Source: Hyphomonadaceae bacterium
Lineage (GTDB): Bacteria; Pseudomonadota; Alphaproteobacteria; Caulobacterales; Aquidulcibacteraceae
Direction: 5' to 3'
NCBI GenBank assembly: GCA_016791385.1
Contig: JAEUMR010000047.1
Location: 62,001 to 126,000 of the forward strand
DNA: 64,000 bases
Shown here: piece by piece, positions 35,778 to 43,972 of the stretch
Layout of the letters: each line of letters begins with the position of its first letter
Numbering within the stretch: the stretch's first letter is position 1
Position numbers and translations under genes: made by a program
Notes under the pieces: model-generated
What the model was told of the DNA's origin: nothing
The model's database searches: none
Seen by the model: the letters and a program-made list of their open reading frames with translations, nothing else

Positions 35778-36536
35778 TCAATTATCGCCCGTGCTTTGAT
35801 CGTCACGCAGCGGATTGAGCGAGCGCAGCCGATCAAGCAGCGTGGGTTCTGGCAAATCCGCCAGCGCAAGGTCCGGCGTTTCCATCAAGTCCGGCAAGTC
35901 CGTGTGCGCAATCGGTGTGAAGTGCGGATTGGCGATCGGGTGCACGGCGAGGTCTTCCACCGACGCGGGCTCGATCGCGGTAAGCGGACCGCCGACGCCA
36001 GCGTCCGCGGAAATTTCCGATAGCTCCGGTTCGAGCGCGGCGAATTGCGGCGTCTGCGCTTCCTGGTGCGAGCGCCACACCAGCGTGACGGCGCCGATCA
36101 GCGCGAACGCGCCCGCGCCGGCGCCGGCAAGCGCGCGCTTCGGCAGCGGCTGCGGCGGATCGTAGGGACGCGAAACGGCGCGCAGGCGTTCGACCAGCGC
36201 GTTCCACGCGCGCGCCCCGCGCACGCCCTTCCAGCTGGCGAAGTCGATCACCGGCGCGTCGCGCTCGATGCGCGGCCAGCCGGACGCGGTGGCGATTTCA
36301 ACACGGCGCGCCGGATCGATCTGGCGGGCCCATTCGTGCATGTAGAGTTGGCCTGGCGCATCCGGCGACCAGATCAGCAACACTGCTTCGCGCGCGGTCT
36401 TCGCCGCTTCCAGCTGAGCGCCGGCCTGCCGCCCATACACAAGACGCACCACGTGCTGCTCGGCTTCGAGCAAACGCATCAGCGTCTCGGCGAGCTTCAC
36501 CGCGTCATGCGTGCAGACAATGCGAATGTCGATCAT
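35778..36536 (-). CDS. TIR-like domain protein with C-terminal TM helix
   Basis: 252 residues. Seen: an N-terminal alpha/beta domain (about 1-125) resembling TIR_2, with DIRIVCTHDAVKLAETLMRLL, AREAVLLIWSPDAPGQLYMHEWARQ and VIDFASWKGV, then a single TM helix (about 152-172, ALAGAGAGAFALIGAVTLVW), then an acidic, Pro-rich tail. The Glu in the YMHEW segment would fit the conserved TIR Glu. Bacterial TIR domains can be NADases or protein-interaction modules. Which applies is not clear, and assignment to TIR rests on motif similarity only. Confidence 0.6.
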   Translation of the reverse strand: MIDIRIVCTHDAVKLAETLMRLLEAEQHVVRLVYGRQAGAQLEAAKTAREAVLLIWSPDAPGQLYMHEWARQIDPARRVEIATASGWPRIERDAPVIDFASWKGVRGARAWNALVERLRAVSRPYDPPQPLPKRALAGAGAGAFALIGAVTLVWRSHQEAQTPQFAALEPELSEISADAGVGGPLTAIEPASVEDLAVHPIANPHFTPIAHTDLPDLMETPDLALADLPEPTLLDRLRSLNPLRDDQSTGDN

Positions 36537-36840
36537 GGCGGGGGGAAAACCAAGCTAACGAGCCCTGGTCTAACACGGGCTTCACCTCGCGCTAGCCAGA
36601 GAGGCGACAATCGCTTGTGTATAAGTGAGGTGCAAGCGCACGCATTGAGCGAGTGACGCTTTCGGGAGACGCTTTGCGGGCGCTTGAGGCGCGCATGACG
36701 ATCCTCGTGCGCGAGTCAGAGACGTGTCTGCATTACCGGCTCGCAATCTTCGTTGTGAAATCCACAGGACGACCTATTCTGGCCGCGCGTTATGACCGCG
36801 CGGCTGCGAGCCGGCGCGGGTGCGCGAGGGGAGGAACCAC
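36537..36840. promoter_or_regulatory. Intergenic region with a GC-rich hairpin
   Basis: About 300 bases without a convincing gene. GCCGCGCG (36782-36789) and CGCGCGGC (36797-36804) form an eight-bp perfect stem with loop TTATGAC, 36 bases before the next ATG, so it would lie in its leader. A GGAGG ribosome site follows at 36829-36834. Short open frames here have no good support. Confidence 0.35.
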
Positions 36841-37167
36841 ATGGATCTGGCTACGATCTTGCCATACGTCGTGCAGGCAGTTGGCGGCGCGGTGGGCGGC
36901 AACATTCTCGGCGTGCTGTTGCGTGGCGGCGGCGGGCTTCCTGGTCGCACGCTCATCGGCGCCCTTGGCGGCGTCGCGCTTGGCTATCTGACGTCGGCCG
37001 ATGGCGCCAATGTCGAGGCCATTCGCAATGTCACGCAAAACTGGGCCAATTTGATGCCGGACGATCAGGCCCTGTCCGCGCACATCGCCAATGCGATCAC
37101 CGGCGCTGCCGGCGGCGGCGCGGTTGGACTGATCAGCGGACTGCTGATCCGCTCCCGCAACAGCTAA
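36841..37167 (+). CDS. Glycine-zipper membrane protein, unknown function
   Basis: 108 residues from the ATG at 36841, six bases after GGAGG. Seen: VVQAVGGAVGGNILGVLLRG, then GALGGVALGYL, and a C-terminal AITGAAGGGAVGLISGLLIR, all Gly-rich amphipathic or TM segments. Similar small proteins are common in alphaproteobacteria and unassigned. It ends four bases before the stop of the convergent serine-hydrolase-like gene. Confidence 0.65.
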   Translation: MDLATILPYVVQAVGGAVGGNILGVLLRGGGGLPGRTLIGALGGVALGYLTSADGANVEAIRNVTQNWANLMPDDQALSAHIANAITGAAGGGAVGLISGLLIRSRNS

Positions 37168-37170
37168 GCC

Positions 37171-38181
37171 TCAGTAGAGATCGCGGAAGATCAGCGTGAG
37201 AAACTGCGCGTCCGACCAGGGCGCGCGGTCATCGTGGCTGAGCGACTGGCGTACGACGACAAGACCTGTCGTCGGGCTGAGATAGAGACGCTGGCCGCCC
37301 GCGCCTGCGGCCATGGCCAAGTCCGGCGGCGCCGGCGAGCGGCCGCTCCAAAGGTCGGTGTCCACATCGAGCGCGCCGCCGCGGCCCGGTGCGGCGAGCC
37401 AAAGACCGAAACCTGCGCGCGCTTCCGCGAACGAACCGAGCAACGCTTCCTGCAACGCGCGCTCGTTGGCCAAGCGCTGGGCGCGCCAGACCCCCTGACG
37501 TCGGATCAGTTCGCCCGCTTGCGCCCAGCTGCGGGCGGAAATCTCCACGCCATCGTCGAGGCGCGTGCCTTCCGCTGTGCGGCCCCAGCCGATCGGCACG
37601 GCGCCGATCGGCGCCAGCGTGCGGTCGGTCAAATAGCGGGCGGGGTCGGGGCTGCGGCCGGACGCTTCGAGTTTGCGCCGCACGATTTCGCTGAAGATCA
37701 GATAGGCCGCAGGATCGCTGCTGAAGCGCTCCCCGGGCGCTGCGCCGGGGTCCATCGTGATGGCGTTGGCGAGCGTGCGCTCCATGCGCGGGGGAAAGAA
37801 CACGCCGCTGGTGCCGTTGAGCAGGGCGCGGATGGAAATCGTCTGCTTGAGCGGATGCGCGCCCCAATCGCCGATCGTCAGCGCCACCGGCTCGTCCAGC
37901 GACAGCAGGCGGTCGTCGATCAAGGAAGCGGCCATCAAAGGTGCAAACATGCGCGTGCCAGCGCCGATGGGCAGGCGTGCGCTCGGCGTACTGCCCGGGT
38001 AATCCTCGGCCAGGATGACGCCATGGCGGGCGACCAGGAAGGACGCACCGTTGCGCCCGGCGCTGAAGGCGGCGGCCTCGCCAAACCGGTGCGGCGGTTG
38101 CTGAGCTTGAGCCTCGTAATGCGCCGAGGCGCTAACCAGGCTGCTCGCGGCGGCGGCTGTGAGGAAGGCGCGTCGATGCAT
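37171..38181 (-). CDS. Beta-lactamase-fold (serine hydrolase) protein lacking the SxxK pair
   Basis: 336 residues from the ATG at 38181. Seen: a Tat-like export signal (HRRAFLTAAAASSLVSA) and a class C beta-lactamase-like fold. In this family the motif SxxK should occur in the segment reading LPIGAGTRMFAPLMAA, but the Ser position is Ala and the Lys position is Arg. The following segment SLIDDRLLSLDEPVAL aligns well, which supports the register. So the protein is probably catalytically dead in the usual sense and may bind peptidoglycan or ligands in the periplasm. It is divergent from the lipocalin gene. Confidence 0.7.
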   Translation of the reverse strand: MHRRAFLTAAAASSLVSASAHYEAQAQQPPHRFGEAAAFSAGRNGASFLVARHGVILAEDYPGSTPSARLPIGAGTRMFAPLMAASLIDDRLLSLDEPVALTIGDWGAHPLKQTISIRALLNGTSGVFFPPRMERTLANAITMDPGAAPGERFSSDPAAYLIFSEIVRRKLEASGRSPDPARYLTDRTLAPIGAVPIGWGRTAEGTRLDDGVEISARSWAQAGELIRRQGVWRAQRLANERALQEALLGSFAEARAGFGLWLAAPGRGGALDVDTDLWSGRSPAPPDLAMAAGAGGQRLYLSPTTGLVVVRQSLSHDDRAPWSDAQFLTLIFRDLY

Positions 38182-38244
38182 TAGAATCCCAGGGTGATCA
38201 TCGTGCAGAGGAACCAAAGCGACAAGGCGCGCGTACTAAAGGCC

Positions 38245-38763
38245 ATGCGTTACCTTTTGCCCCTTCTTGCCACCCTTGCGGTCGCCGCCTGCGCCGGCCA
38301 GCCGGTCTATCGCCAGAGCGCCGCACCGCTGCCTGTCGCCAGCATCGACCAAGCCCGATACCTCGGCCGCTGGTACGAACAGGCACGGCTGCCGAACCGG
38401 TTCGAGCAGGGCTGCCAAACCGCTGCCGCCGAGTACGGCCGCCGCCCCGACGGGCTGATCTCCGTACGCAACAGCTGTGTAGGCGTCACGGGCAGAACGC
38501 AGGTCGCCAACGGACGTGCGCGTGCGGCCGGCGGCCCTGGCGAGGGCAAGCTCAAGGTGAGCTTCTTCGGCCCGTTCTGGGCCGATTACTGGGTGCTTGA
38601 GCGGGCCGAGGATTATTCCTGGAGCATCGTCGGCGAGCCCAGCGGGCGCTATCTCTGGCTGCTCACCCGCGTCGAGACGATCACGCCTGCACAACGCGCG
38701 GAGTTCGAGCGCCGCATCAGCGCGCTTGGCTATCGGCCAGCAGACTTAGTCTGGCGCGGCTGA
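38245..38763 (+). CDS. Outer-membrane lipocalin lipoprotein (Blc-like)
   Basis: 172 residues from the ATG at 38245. Seen: a lipoprotein signal with lipobox LAVAAC, then ASIDQARYLGRWYEQARLPNRFEQGC, the GxW motif of lipocalins, and the second motif region DYWVLERAEDYSWSIVGEPSGRYLWLLTR. Blc-type lipocalins bind lipids such as lysophospholipids at the outer membrane. The stop abuts that of the convergent protease gene. Confidence 0.9.
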   Translation: MRYLLPLLATLAVAACAGQPVYRQSAAPLPVASIDQARYLGRWYEQARLPNRFEQGCQTAAAEYGRRPDGLISVRNSCVGVTGRTQVANGRARAAGGPGEGKLKVSFFGPFWADYWVLERAEDYSWSIVGEPSGRYLWLLTRVETITPAQRAEFERRISALGYRPADLVWRG

Positions 38764-39852
38764 TCATTTCCGCGGCGCGGTCTCGTTGGTGGCGATGTCT
38801 TCGATCGGCACCGCGACTTGAATCTGCTGCTGTTGGCGCTCCACCGTCAGATTGACATTGGCGCCGACGCCGAGCCGGTCGAGCGTACTGGTGAGATCTG
38901 CCAGGCGGCGCACGGGCTGGCCTTCGGCCGCCACGATCACGTCGCCCACCACGCCGCGTTGCGGATCAGTGCCGCGCAGGCCCGCGCGCGCGGCGGGGGA
39001 GCCGTCGACCGTCTGCCACACGAGCACGCCTTCCACGCCAAGCCGCGCGGCGATGGATTGGTCGGCGGCGAGAATACCGATGCCGGCGATCGGCGCGCGC
39101 CCTTCGGCAATCAATTGCGGCACCACGCGTGCGACCGTGTCGATCGGTACGGCGAAGCCGACGCCCGCATAGGCGCCCGAGGGCGAAAAGATCGCCGTGG
39201 TGACGCCGATCACGCGCCCCGCCGAATCCAGCAGCGGCCCGCCGGAATTGCCGGGATTGATGGCCGCGTCGGTCTGGATCACGCCGGCGATTTCGCGGCC
39301 GCTATCGGTCGGCAATTGCCGGCCCAGCGCGCTGACGATGCCCGAGGTGATGGTCTGGTCAAAGCCGAACGGATTGCCGATCGCGAACGTCGTTTGACCG
39401 ACGCGCAGATCATGCGAGGCGCCCAACGCCAGCGGTGGCGCATTCGGCGGCCGGCGCGCCAGCTGCAGCACGGCGATATCGTATTGCGGCGCCCGGCCGA
39501 TGACGCGGGCGGGGATGTCATCGCCGTGCGGCATGCGCACGATGATTTCCGGCGCTTGCACGACGTGGTTGTTGGTGACGACATGGCCTTCTTCGTCCCA
39601 AATGAAGCCGGTGCCGGCGCCCAGTTCGACCGTGTTGACGCCCGAGAGGTCACGCGCACCGCTGATCACCAGCACGACCGAGGGGGAGGCGGACTCGAAG
39701 ATGGCGATGGTGGCTTGTTCGCTTTCGGCCAGCGTCCCGCGGGCCTGGACAACGCGCGGATCGACGGAGCGGCCTTTGCTCTGAATCTGGTCGCAACCGG
39801 CCAGCGAGAGCGCCGCGAGGAGGGCAAAGAGCAGGGGTTTTGGGCTCAGCAT
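38764..39852 (-). CDS. HtrA/DegS-like S1C protease, lipoprotein
   Basis: 362 residues from the ATG at 39852. Seen: a lipoprotein signal with LSLAGC, then a trypsin fold with the complete triad: TNNHVVQ (His), YDIAVLQL (Asp) and AAINPGNSGGPLLD (Ser), and one PDZ domain (about 250-350, with SPAARAGLRGTD and GDVIVAAEGQPV). It is a periplasmic, membrane-anchored quality-control or regulatory protease. No defects are seen, unlike the protease at 446-1999. Confidence 0.92.
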   Translation of the reverse strand: MLSPKPLLFALLAALSLAGCDQIQSKGRSVDPRVVQARGTLAESEQATIAIFESASPSVVLVISGARDLSGVNTVELGAGTGFIWDEEGHVVTNNHVVQAPEIIVRMPHGDDIPARVIGRAPQYDIAVLQLARRPPNAPPLALGASHDLRVGQTTFAIGNPFGFDQTITSGIVSALGRQLPTDSGREIAGVIQTDAAINPGNSGGPLLDSAGRVIGVTTAIFSPSGAYAGVGFAVPIDTVARVVPQLIAEGRAPIAGIGILAADQSIAARLGVEGVLVWQTVDGSPAARAGLRGTDPQRGVVGDVIVAAEGQPVRRLADLTSTLDRLGVGANVNLTVERQQQQIQVAVPIEDIATNETAPRK

Positions 39853-39904
39853 CCCCGGCAATTTAGAGCGCGAGCGGGCGTCTCACAACGCAGGGCGGCG
39901 TGGT

Positions 39905-40621
39905 CTACTCGTCGGTGGCGATCTGCTGCAGGGCGCTGCGATCGAGAATGAGCAGCCGGCCTTGCGCCAGTTCGATGATGCGGCGCCGGCGCAGGGCCAC
40001 GAGCGTGCGGTTCACGTGCGCCGGGGTCAGGCCCAACGCTGCGCTGAGGTCATCCTGGCGGGGCGGAAACTCGAAGCTGTCGCTTTCGATCATGCCGCGT
40101 TCGCGCAAGCGGGCTTCAAGTTCGAGGATCAGCTGCGCGATGCGGCCGATGGCGCGGCGCTGGCCCAGATCGGCGAGGCGGCGGTTCATTTGCCCCATGA
40201 TCCGCAACAGCGAGCGACGTAGGTGGCGGAGCTGGGTTTCGTTGCTGGCGACGATGTCGCGCATGTCGGTCGCTTTGAATGCGCACACAGTCAGATCATT
40301 GAGCGCGCGCACGCTGAATTGAAGCGGCAGGTCGTCGGCCAGCAGGGCTTCGAACGGAAGCGGGTCGCCGGGAAGCAGAAAGGACAGGATTTGCCGGCGC
40401 CCGTCCGGGAACGTGACGGCGCAAACGGCCCAGCCCGAATAGATCGTGTAGACGTGTTCAACTTGGGCGCCGGCTCGATAGATGAGCTGGTGCGGCTTGA
40501 AGCGGAGCATGCCTTGTCTGCACGCCCTAATTGTGTCAGAACAAGCATCGCGTGTGGGGGCGTAGATTGCCGCTGCGCCAGGGGCGCAGTTTGAGCAATC
40601 CGCAAGCTCTGGTTGGCTCAC
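39905..40621 (-). CDS. Crp/Fnr-family regulator with FNR-like cysteines
   Basis: 238 residues from a GTG at 40621, the best ribosome context; the frame is open further upstream to a TTG at 40687. Seen: Cys9, Cys12 (CSNC) and Cys27/Cys34 near the N-terminus, a cyclic-nucleotide-like beta barrel with PDGRRQILSFLLPGD, a Cys in NDLTVCAFKATD at the place of FNR Cys122, a dimer helix, and a helix-turn-helix with RQDDLSAALGLTPAHVNRTL. The spacing C-x2-C-x14-C differs from FNR's C-x2-C-x5-C, so an Fe-S cluster is possible but unproven. It is divergent from the globin-kinase gene. Confidence 0.8.
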   Translation of the reverse strand: MSQPELADCSNCAPGAAAIYAPTRDACSDTIRACRQGMLRFKPHQLIYRAGAQVEHVYTIYSGWAVCAVTFPDGRRQILSFLLPGDPLPFEALLADDLPLQFSVRALNDLTVCAFKATDMRDIVASNETQLRHLRRSLLRIMGQMNRRLADLGQRRAIGRIAQLILELEARLRERGMIESDSFEFPPRQDDLSAALGLTPAHVNRTLVALRRRRIIELAQGRLLILDRSALQQIATDE

Positions 40622-40721
40622 GCTCTGTGGCCCCTGAAAGTCGTACAAGATTTTCAGCACCAATAAACGGCGACGCGACTCAATCAAGCCTCACAGGCCC
40701 TCGCCACACTGACCTGAAGCA

Positions 40722-40735
40722 ATGACTTAGATCAA
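40722..40735. promoter_or_regulatory. FNR/FixK-type box
   Basis: ATGACTTAGATCAA matches the consensus TTGAT-N4-ATCAA at eight of ten positions and has the conserved TGA-N6-TCA core. It lies between the FNR-like regulator and the globin-coupled kinase, 71 bases before the kinase ATG, where it could control either gene. Confidence 0.45.
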
Positions 40736-40806
40736 GCGATTAGGGCGCGGCGTCCGGCGCGAGTCAATTAACCTTGAGTGACGCAATGACGCAGTGAGGG
40801 GCTCAC

Positions 40807-41002
40807 ATGGCGCGCTCGGACCGTGACGCAACCGACAACGCCTTTTCGCCAAGTGCGGAGGATCGGAACGTCATCGCGTTCCACCGTCCCTTGCTGGAGC
40901 AGGCGCTCAAGAACTCTATCTCCGAATTTTATGACATGGTCGGGGAGGGGTCGGGGCACGAGCAGATGTTCATTGCCCCGGGAAGCATGACGCGGGCGCG
41001 GG
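40807..41002 (+). pseudogene. Globin-coupled histidine kinase, 5' fragment before a frameshift
   Basis: The ATG at 40807 is behind GGGG and the frame encodes a protoglobin-like start: RPLLEQALKNSISEFYDMV and HEQMFIAPGSMTRAR. At 41000-41002 there is a GGG run; removing one G joins this frame to the one encoding SQYEHWRAMMRSDFGAD, the natural continuation of the globin domain. As written, the frame runs on to an unrelated sequence with a stop at 41580. Causes could be a true one-base insertion, a programmed shift or a sequencing error. Confidence 0.75.
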
Positions 41003-41026
41003 TCGCAGTACGAGCATTGGCGCGCG

Positions 41027-42025
41027 ATGATGCGCAGCGATTTTGGCGCCGACCACTTGATGCGCGCCAAGCGGATCGGTCTGGCCCACGCTCGTATCGG
41101 CCTCAGCCTCGAAGACTATATCGGCGGAACCTCAGCGGTGCTCGCTGGCGTTGTACGCGAGCTGGCCCGCATGGATCCGGAGGAGGCCTCCGTCGATCTG
41201 GATATGTTGCTGCCGGCGCTGACGCGGTGCGTGATGCGCGATATGGCGATGGTGGTCTCAGCTTACCTCGACGCTTCGGAAGCGGCGAGTGTGGCCAAAT
41301 CGCGTTTCCTCGCAAACATGAGCCACGAACTCAGGACCCCGCTCAACGCCATCATCGGCTACGCAGAATTATTGCGCGACGAGACGACTGGCCAAGCGGC
41401 GAGCGATGTGGAGCACATCTTAAGCGCAGGCAATCGTCTGCTGTCGCTGATCAACGGCCTGTTGGATCTTGCGCGTATCGGTTCGGGCGCAGTCGAGCTG
41501 AGCAGCGACCGCGTCGATATTGTCGCGCTTGCCCGTCAAGCTATCGAGAGTACGCAGGCGGTGGCGCTAAGTCGTGGTAATTCCATAACTTTGGCCGCAG
41601 ATACGCAGACGATGTTCGCTGTCGGCGATAGTGAGCGCTTGGAGCAATGCCTTGTGCAGGTCCTCGATAATGCCGCCAAGTTCACCGAGAATGGAAAGAT
41701 CGAGGTGAAGATTGCCCATCGCTGGGAGAGCGGCCGTGCGTTGGTCGACGTTACCGTGCGCGACACCGGCATCGGCATGTCCCAGCGCCAAGTTGAGCGC
41801 GCCTTCCACGCGCTGGAGCAGGGCGACGAAACTTACACCAAGCGATTTGAAGGCGTAGGCATGGGGCTGGCGCTCACATCCCGCCTGGTCGCGTTGATGG
41901 GCGCGCGCATCAAGGTGGAGAGCGAGGAGGCACGCGGCACTACGGTCACGCTGAGCCTGCCCAGCTCGGCGCCGGCTTCAGCGGCTGAGTTCCCGCATCG
42001 CGCCGTCCAGGCCTTCAATCGTTAG
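41027..42025 (+). CDS. Globin-coupled histidine kinase, 3' portion
   Basis: 332 residues from the ATG at 41027; the domain really continues from 41003. Seen: the second half of a protoglobin domain with MRAKRIGLAHARIGL (His21 being the likely proximal haem ligand) and LEDYIGG, a linker, HisKA with FLANMSHELRTPLNAIIGYAE (His near 100), and HATPase motifs DNAAKFTENG, DTGIGMS and GMGLALTSRL. The kinase core is complete. The full protein would sense oxygen or another gas through haem. Because of the frameshift, the intact product is in doubt. The 3' end overlaps the convergent VWA gene by 48 bases. Confidence 0.85.
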   Translation: MMRSDFGADHLMRAKRIGLAHARIGLSLEDYIGGTSAVLAGVVRELARMDPEEASVDLDMLLPALTRCVMRDMAMVVSAYLDASEAASVAKSRFLANMSHELRTPLNAIIGYAELLRDETTGQAASDVEHILSAGNRLLSLINGLLDLARIGSGAVELSSDRVDIVALARQAIESTQAVALSRGNSITLAADTQTMFAVGDSERLEQCLVQVLDNAAKFTENGKIEVKIAHRWESGRALVDVTVRDTGIGMSQRQVERAFHALEQGDETYTKRFEGVGMGLALTSRLVALMGARIKVESEEARGTTVTLSLPSSAPASAAEFPHRAVQAFNR

Positions 42026-43153
42026 CGGAAACATGCGCTGATCGCCGACGATCTCGCGGATGAGCTGGGTTGACGGCGTGTGGTCCCAATGCGCCCGCGG
42101 CGTCGGATTGAGCCAGACCACCCGCTCATAGATTTGCGTCACGCGCTGCAGCCAGAGCGCGCCGGCTTCTTCGTTCCAGTGCTCGACTGAGCCGCCGGGA
42201 TAAGTGATCTCGTACGGGCTCATGCTGGCGTCGCCGACAAAGACGACGCGATAGTCGCTCGGATATTTGTGCAGCACGTCCCAGGTCGCCGTCTTTTCGT
42301 CGTGACGGCGCCGGTTGTCCTTCCACACGCTCTCGTAGAGGCAATTGTGGAAGTAGAAGAAATCCATGTGCTTGAATTCGGCGCGGGCGGCGCTGAACAG
42401 CTCCTCGCAGAGCTTGATATGGCTATCCATCGACCCGCCGATATCGAAGAACAGCAGCACCTTGATGGTGTTACGACGCTCCGGCCGGAGGACGATGTCG
42501 AGATAGCCCTGGCGGGCGCTCTCCTTGATCGTGTTGTCGAGGTCGAGTTCTTCCGGGGCGCCGTCGCGGGCGAATTTGCGCAGCCGGCGCAGCGCCACCT
42601 TGATGTTGCGCACGCCGAGTTCGACTGAATCGTCGAGGTTCTTGTATTCGCGCTTGTCCCACACCTTCACAGCGCGGCGCTGGCCGCCCTCACCGCCGAT
42701 GCGCACGCCTTCGGGATTGTAGCCGCCATTGCCGTAGGGGCTGGTCCCGCCAGTGCCGATCCACTTGTTGCCGCCCTGGTGGCGTTCTTTCTGTTCCTTG
42801 AGGCGCTCTTGCAGCGTCTCCATCAACTTGTCCCAGCCGCCCAGCGCTTCGATCTGCGCTTTCTCTTCGTCGGTCAGGAATTTCTCGGTGAGCGCGCGCA
42901 GCCATTCGGCCGGGATCTGCGCCTCGACTGCCTCGGCGGTGTTTTCGATCCCCTTGAACACCTGACCGAAAACTCGGTCGAACTTGTCGAGGTGGCGCTC
43001 GTCTTTCACCAACGCGGCGCGCGAGAGGTAGTAGAAGTCCTCCACCCGCGGCGGGATGGCGTCCTTCTCCAACGCCTCGACCAGCATCAGATATTCTTTG
43101 AGCGTGACCGGCACGCGGGCGGCGCGGAGTTCGGTGAAAAAGCGCTGAAACAC
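41978..43153 (-). CDS. VWA domain protein (CoxE-like), MoxR partner
   Basis: 391 residues. Seen: an N-terminal helical part with FFTELRAARVPVTLKEYLMLVEAL, a Gly-rich linker, and a von Willebrand A domain with LLFFDIGGSMDSHIK (MIDAS, DxGxS form) and VFVGDASMSPYEITYPGGS. It belongs to the group of VWA proteins encoded with MoxR ATPases and thought to help load metal cofactors or assemble complexes. A MoxR gene lies 0.8 kb upstream on the same strand, with an M23-like gene between them. Confidence 0.88.
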   Translation of the reverse strand: MFQRFFTELRAARVPVTLKEYLMLVEALEKDAIPPRVEDFYYLSRAALVKDERHLDKFDRVFGQVFKGIENTAEAVEAQIPAEWLRALTEKFLTDEEKAQIEALGGWDKLMETLQERLKEQKERHQGGNKWIGTGGTSPYGNGGYNPEGVRIGGEGGQRRAVKVWDKREYKNLDDSVELGVRNIKVALRRLRKFARDGAPEELDLDNTIKESARQGYLDIVLRPERRNTIKVLLFFDIGGSMDSHIKLCEELFSAARAEFKHMDFFYFHNCLYESVWKDNRRRHDEKTATWDVLHKYPSDYRVVFVGDASMSPYEITYPGGSVEHWNEEAGALWLQRVTQIYERVVWLNPTPRAHWDHTPSTQLIREIVGDQRMFPLTIEGLDGAMRELSR

Positions 43154-43232
43154 GCGCCGATGATAGCGTCACCCGATGCGCCGTCCAGCGCTGCGCTGGT
43201 TCAGAGGCTGCTTGACGCCGCGGGCGCCTCGA

Positions 43233-43922
43233 TCAGCGCGCGAGCGAGGTGGCTTGGACGGTGGTTGTGTCGCCCGGCATGCGGCGCGCGCCTTGTTCGG
43301 CCAGCGCGGTCAGAAACGCGGTCGGGTCACGCACGCCGGCCGGCTGCGGGGCGCCGTTGGGCCACGAGGAGGAATGCTGCGTGCCCGCTTGGTAGGTCTC
43401 GAAGTGGAGCTGCGCAGTATCGCTGATCGTGGCGATCGGTTGGCCAGCGCTGATGCGGTCGCCGATAGCGAGGCCGTGCGCCGTCAGCGAGTTTTGGCGG
43501 ACTTCGCCATAATTGGCGACGTAGGCGCCGTGATCGACCAGGAGAGCGTAGCTCATCTCGCCGGTGGCGGCGCGCAGGAACGGGTAGAAGCCGAGGACGC
43601 GGCCATCGTCCACGGCGATCACCGTGTCGCCGGGCGCAGCGAACAGATCGACGCCGACATGGCGGCGGGTGGGATTATCCGCATGCACCGCGGGCCTTGG
43701 CGCGTTGAAGCGGCGCAGCGGACGTGAGGTGTGATCGTTCGAGATTTCGAGCGCCTGCGCGAGCCCGGTGACCACCGGCCAATAGCGCACTGGCGTTGGC
43801 GCCGGCGACGCGGCGGGCGGCTGAGCCGTCGCGGCATCCGCCGTGAACGAGGTCTCCGCCCGCGCGGTCACCGCCGCAGCGAGCGCAATAAACGTGAGAG
43901 ACAGAGCCAGCCGCCGCACCAT
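43233..43922 (-). CDS. M23 (LytM-type) peptidase-like protein, degenerate metal site
   Basis: 229 residues with a signal peptide ending near AVTARAE. Seen: a LytM domain with RRHVGVDLFAAPGDTVIAVDDG, which has the first His and Asp, and a later segment AQLHFETY. M23 enzymes need two His (HxH) there; the first is Gln here. The intermediate HGAYVANYGEV has a Glu in place of the usual His. So peptidase activity is doubtful and an adaptor role like that of EnvC-type proteins is possible. It lies between the VWA and MoxR genes on the same strand. Confidence 0.75.
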   Translation of the reverse strand: MVRRLALSLTFIALAAAVTARAETSFTADAATAQPPAASPAPTPVRYWPVVTGLAQALEISNDHTSRPLRRFNAPRPAVHADNPTRRHVGVDLFAAPGDTVIAVDDGRVLGFYPFLRAATGEMSYALLVDHGAYVANYGEVRQNSLTAHGLAIGDRISAGQPIATISDTAQLHFETYQAGTQHSSSWPNGAPQPAGVRDPTAFLTALAEQGARRMPGDTTTVQATSLAR

Positions 43923-43972
43923 GGCCGTAGCGCTTGCCGCGAGAACACGGCGGGAGTGGGGCAGGCGCTGTA

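Noticed and set aside
36653-36991. Short plus-strand open frame before the glycine-zipper gene
   Set aside because: It overlaps the better-supported frame at 36841, which has a GGAGG site and TM pattern.
41003-41580. Continuation of the frame beginning at 40807 after the GGG run
   Set aside because: After the shift point it no longer resembles globin or kinase and is the out-of-frame reading of the kinase gene.
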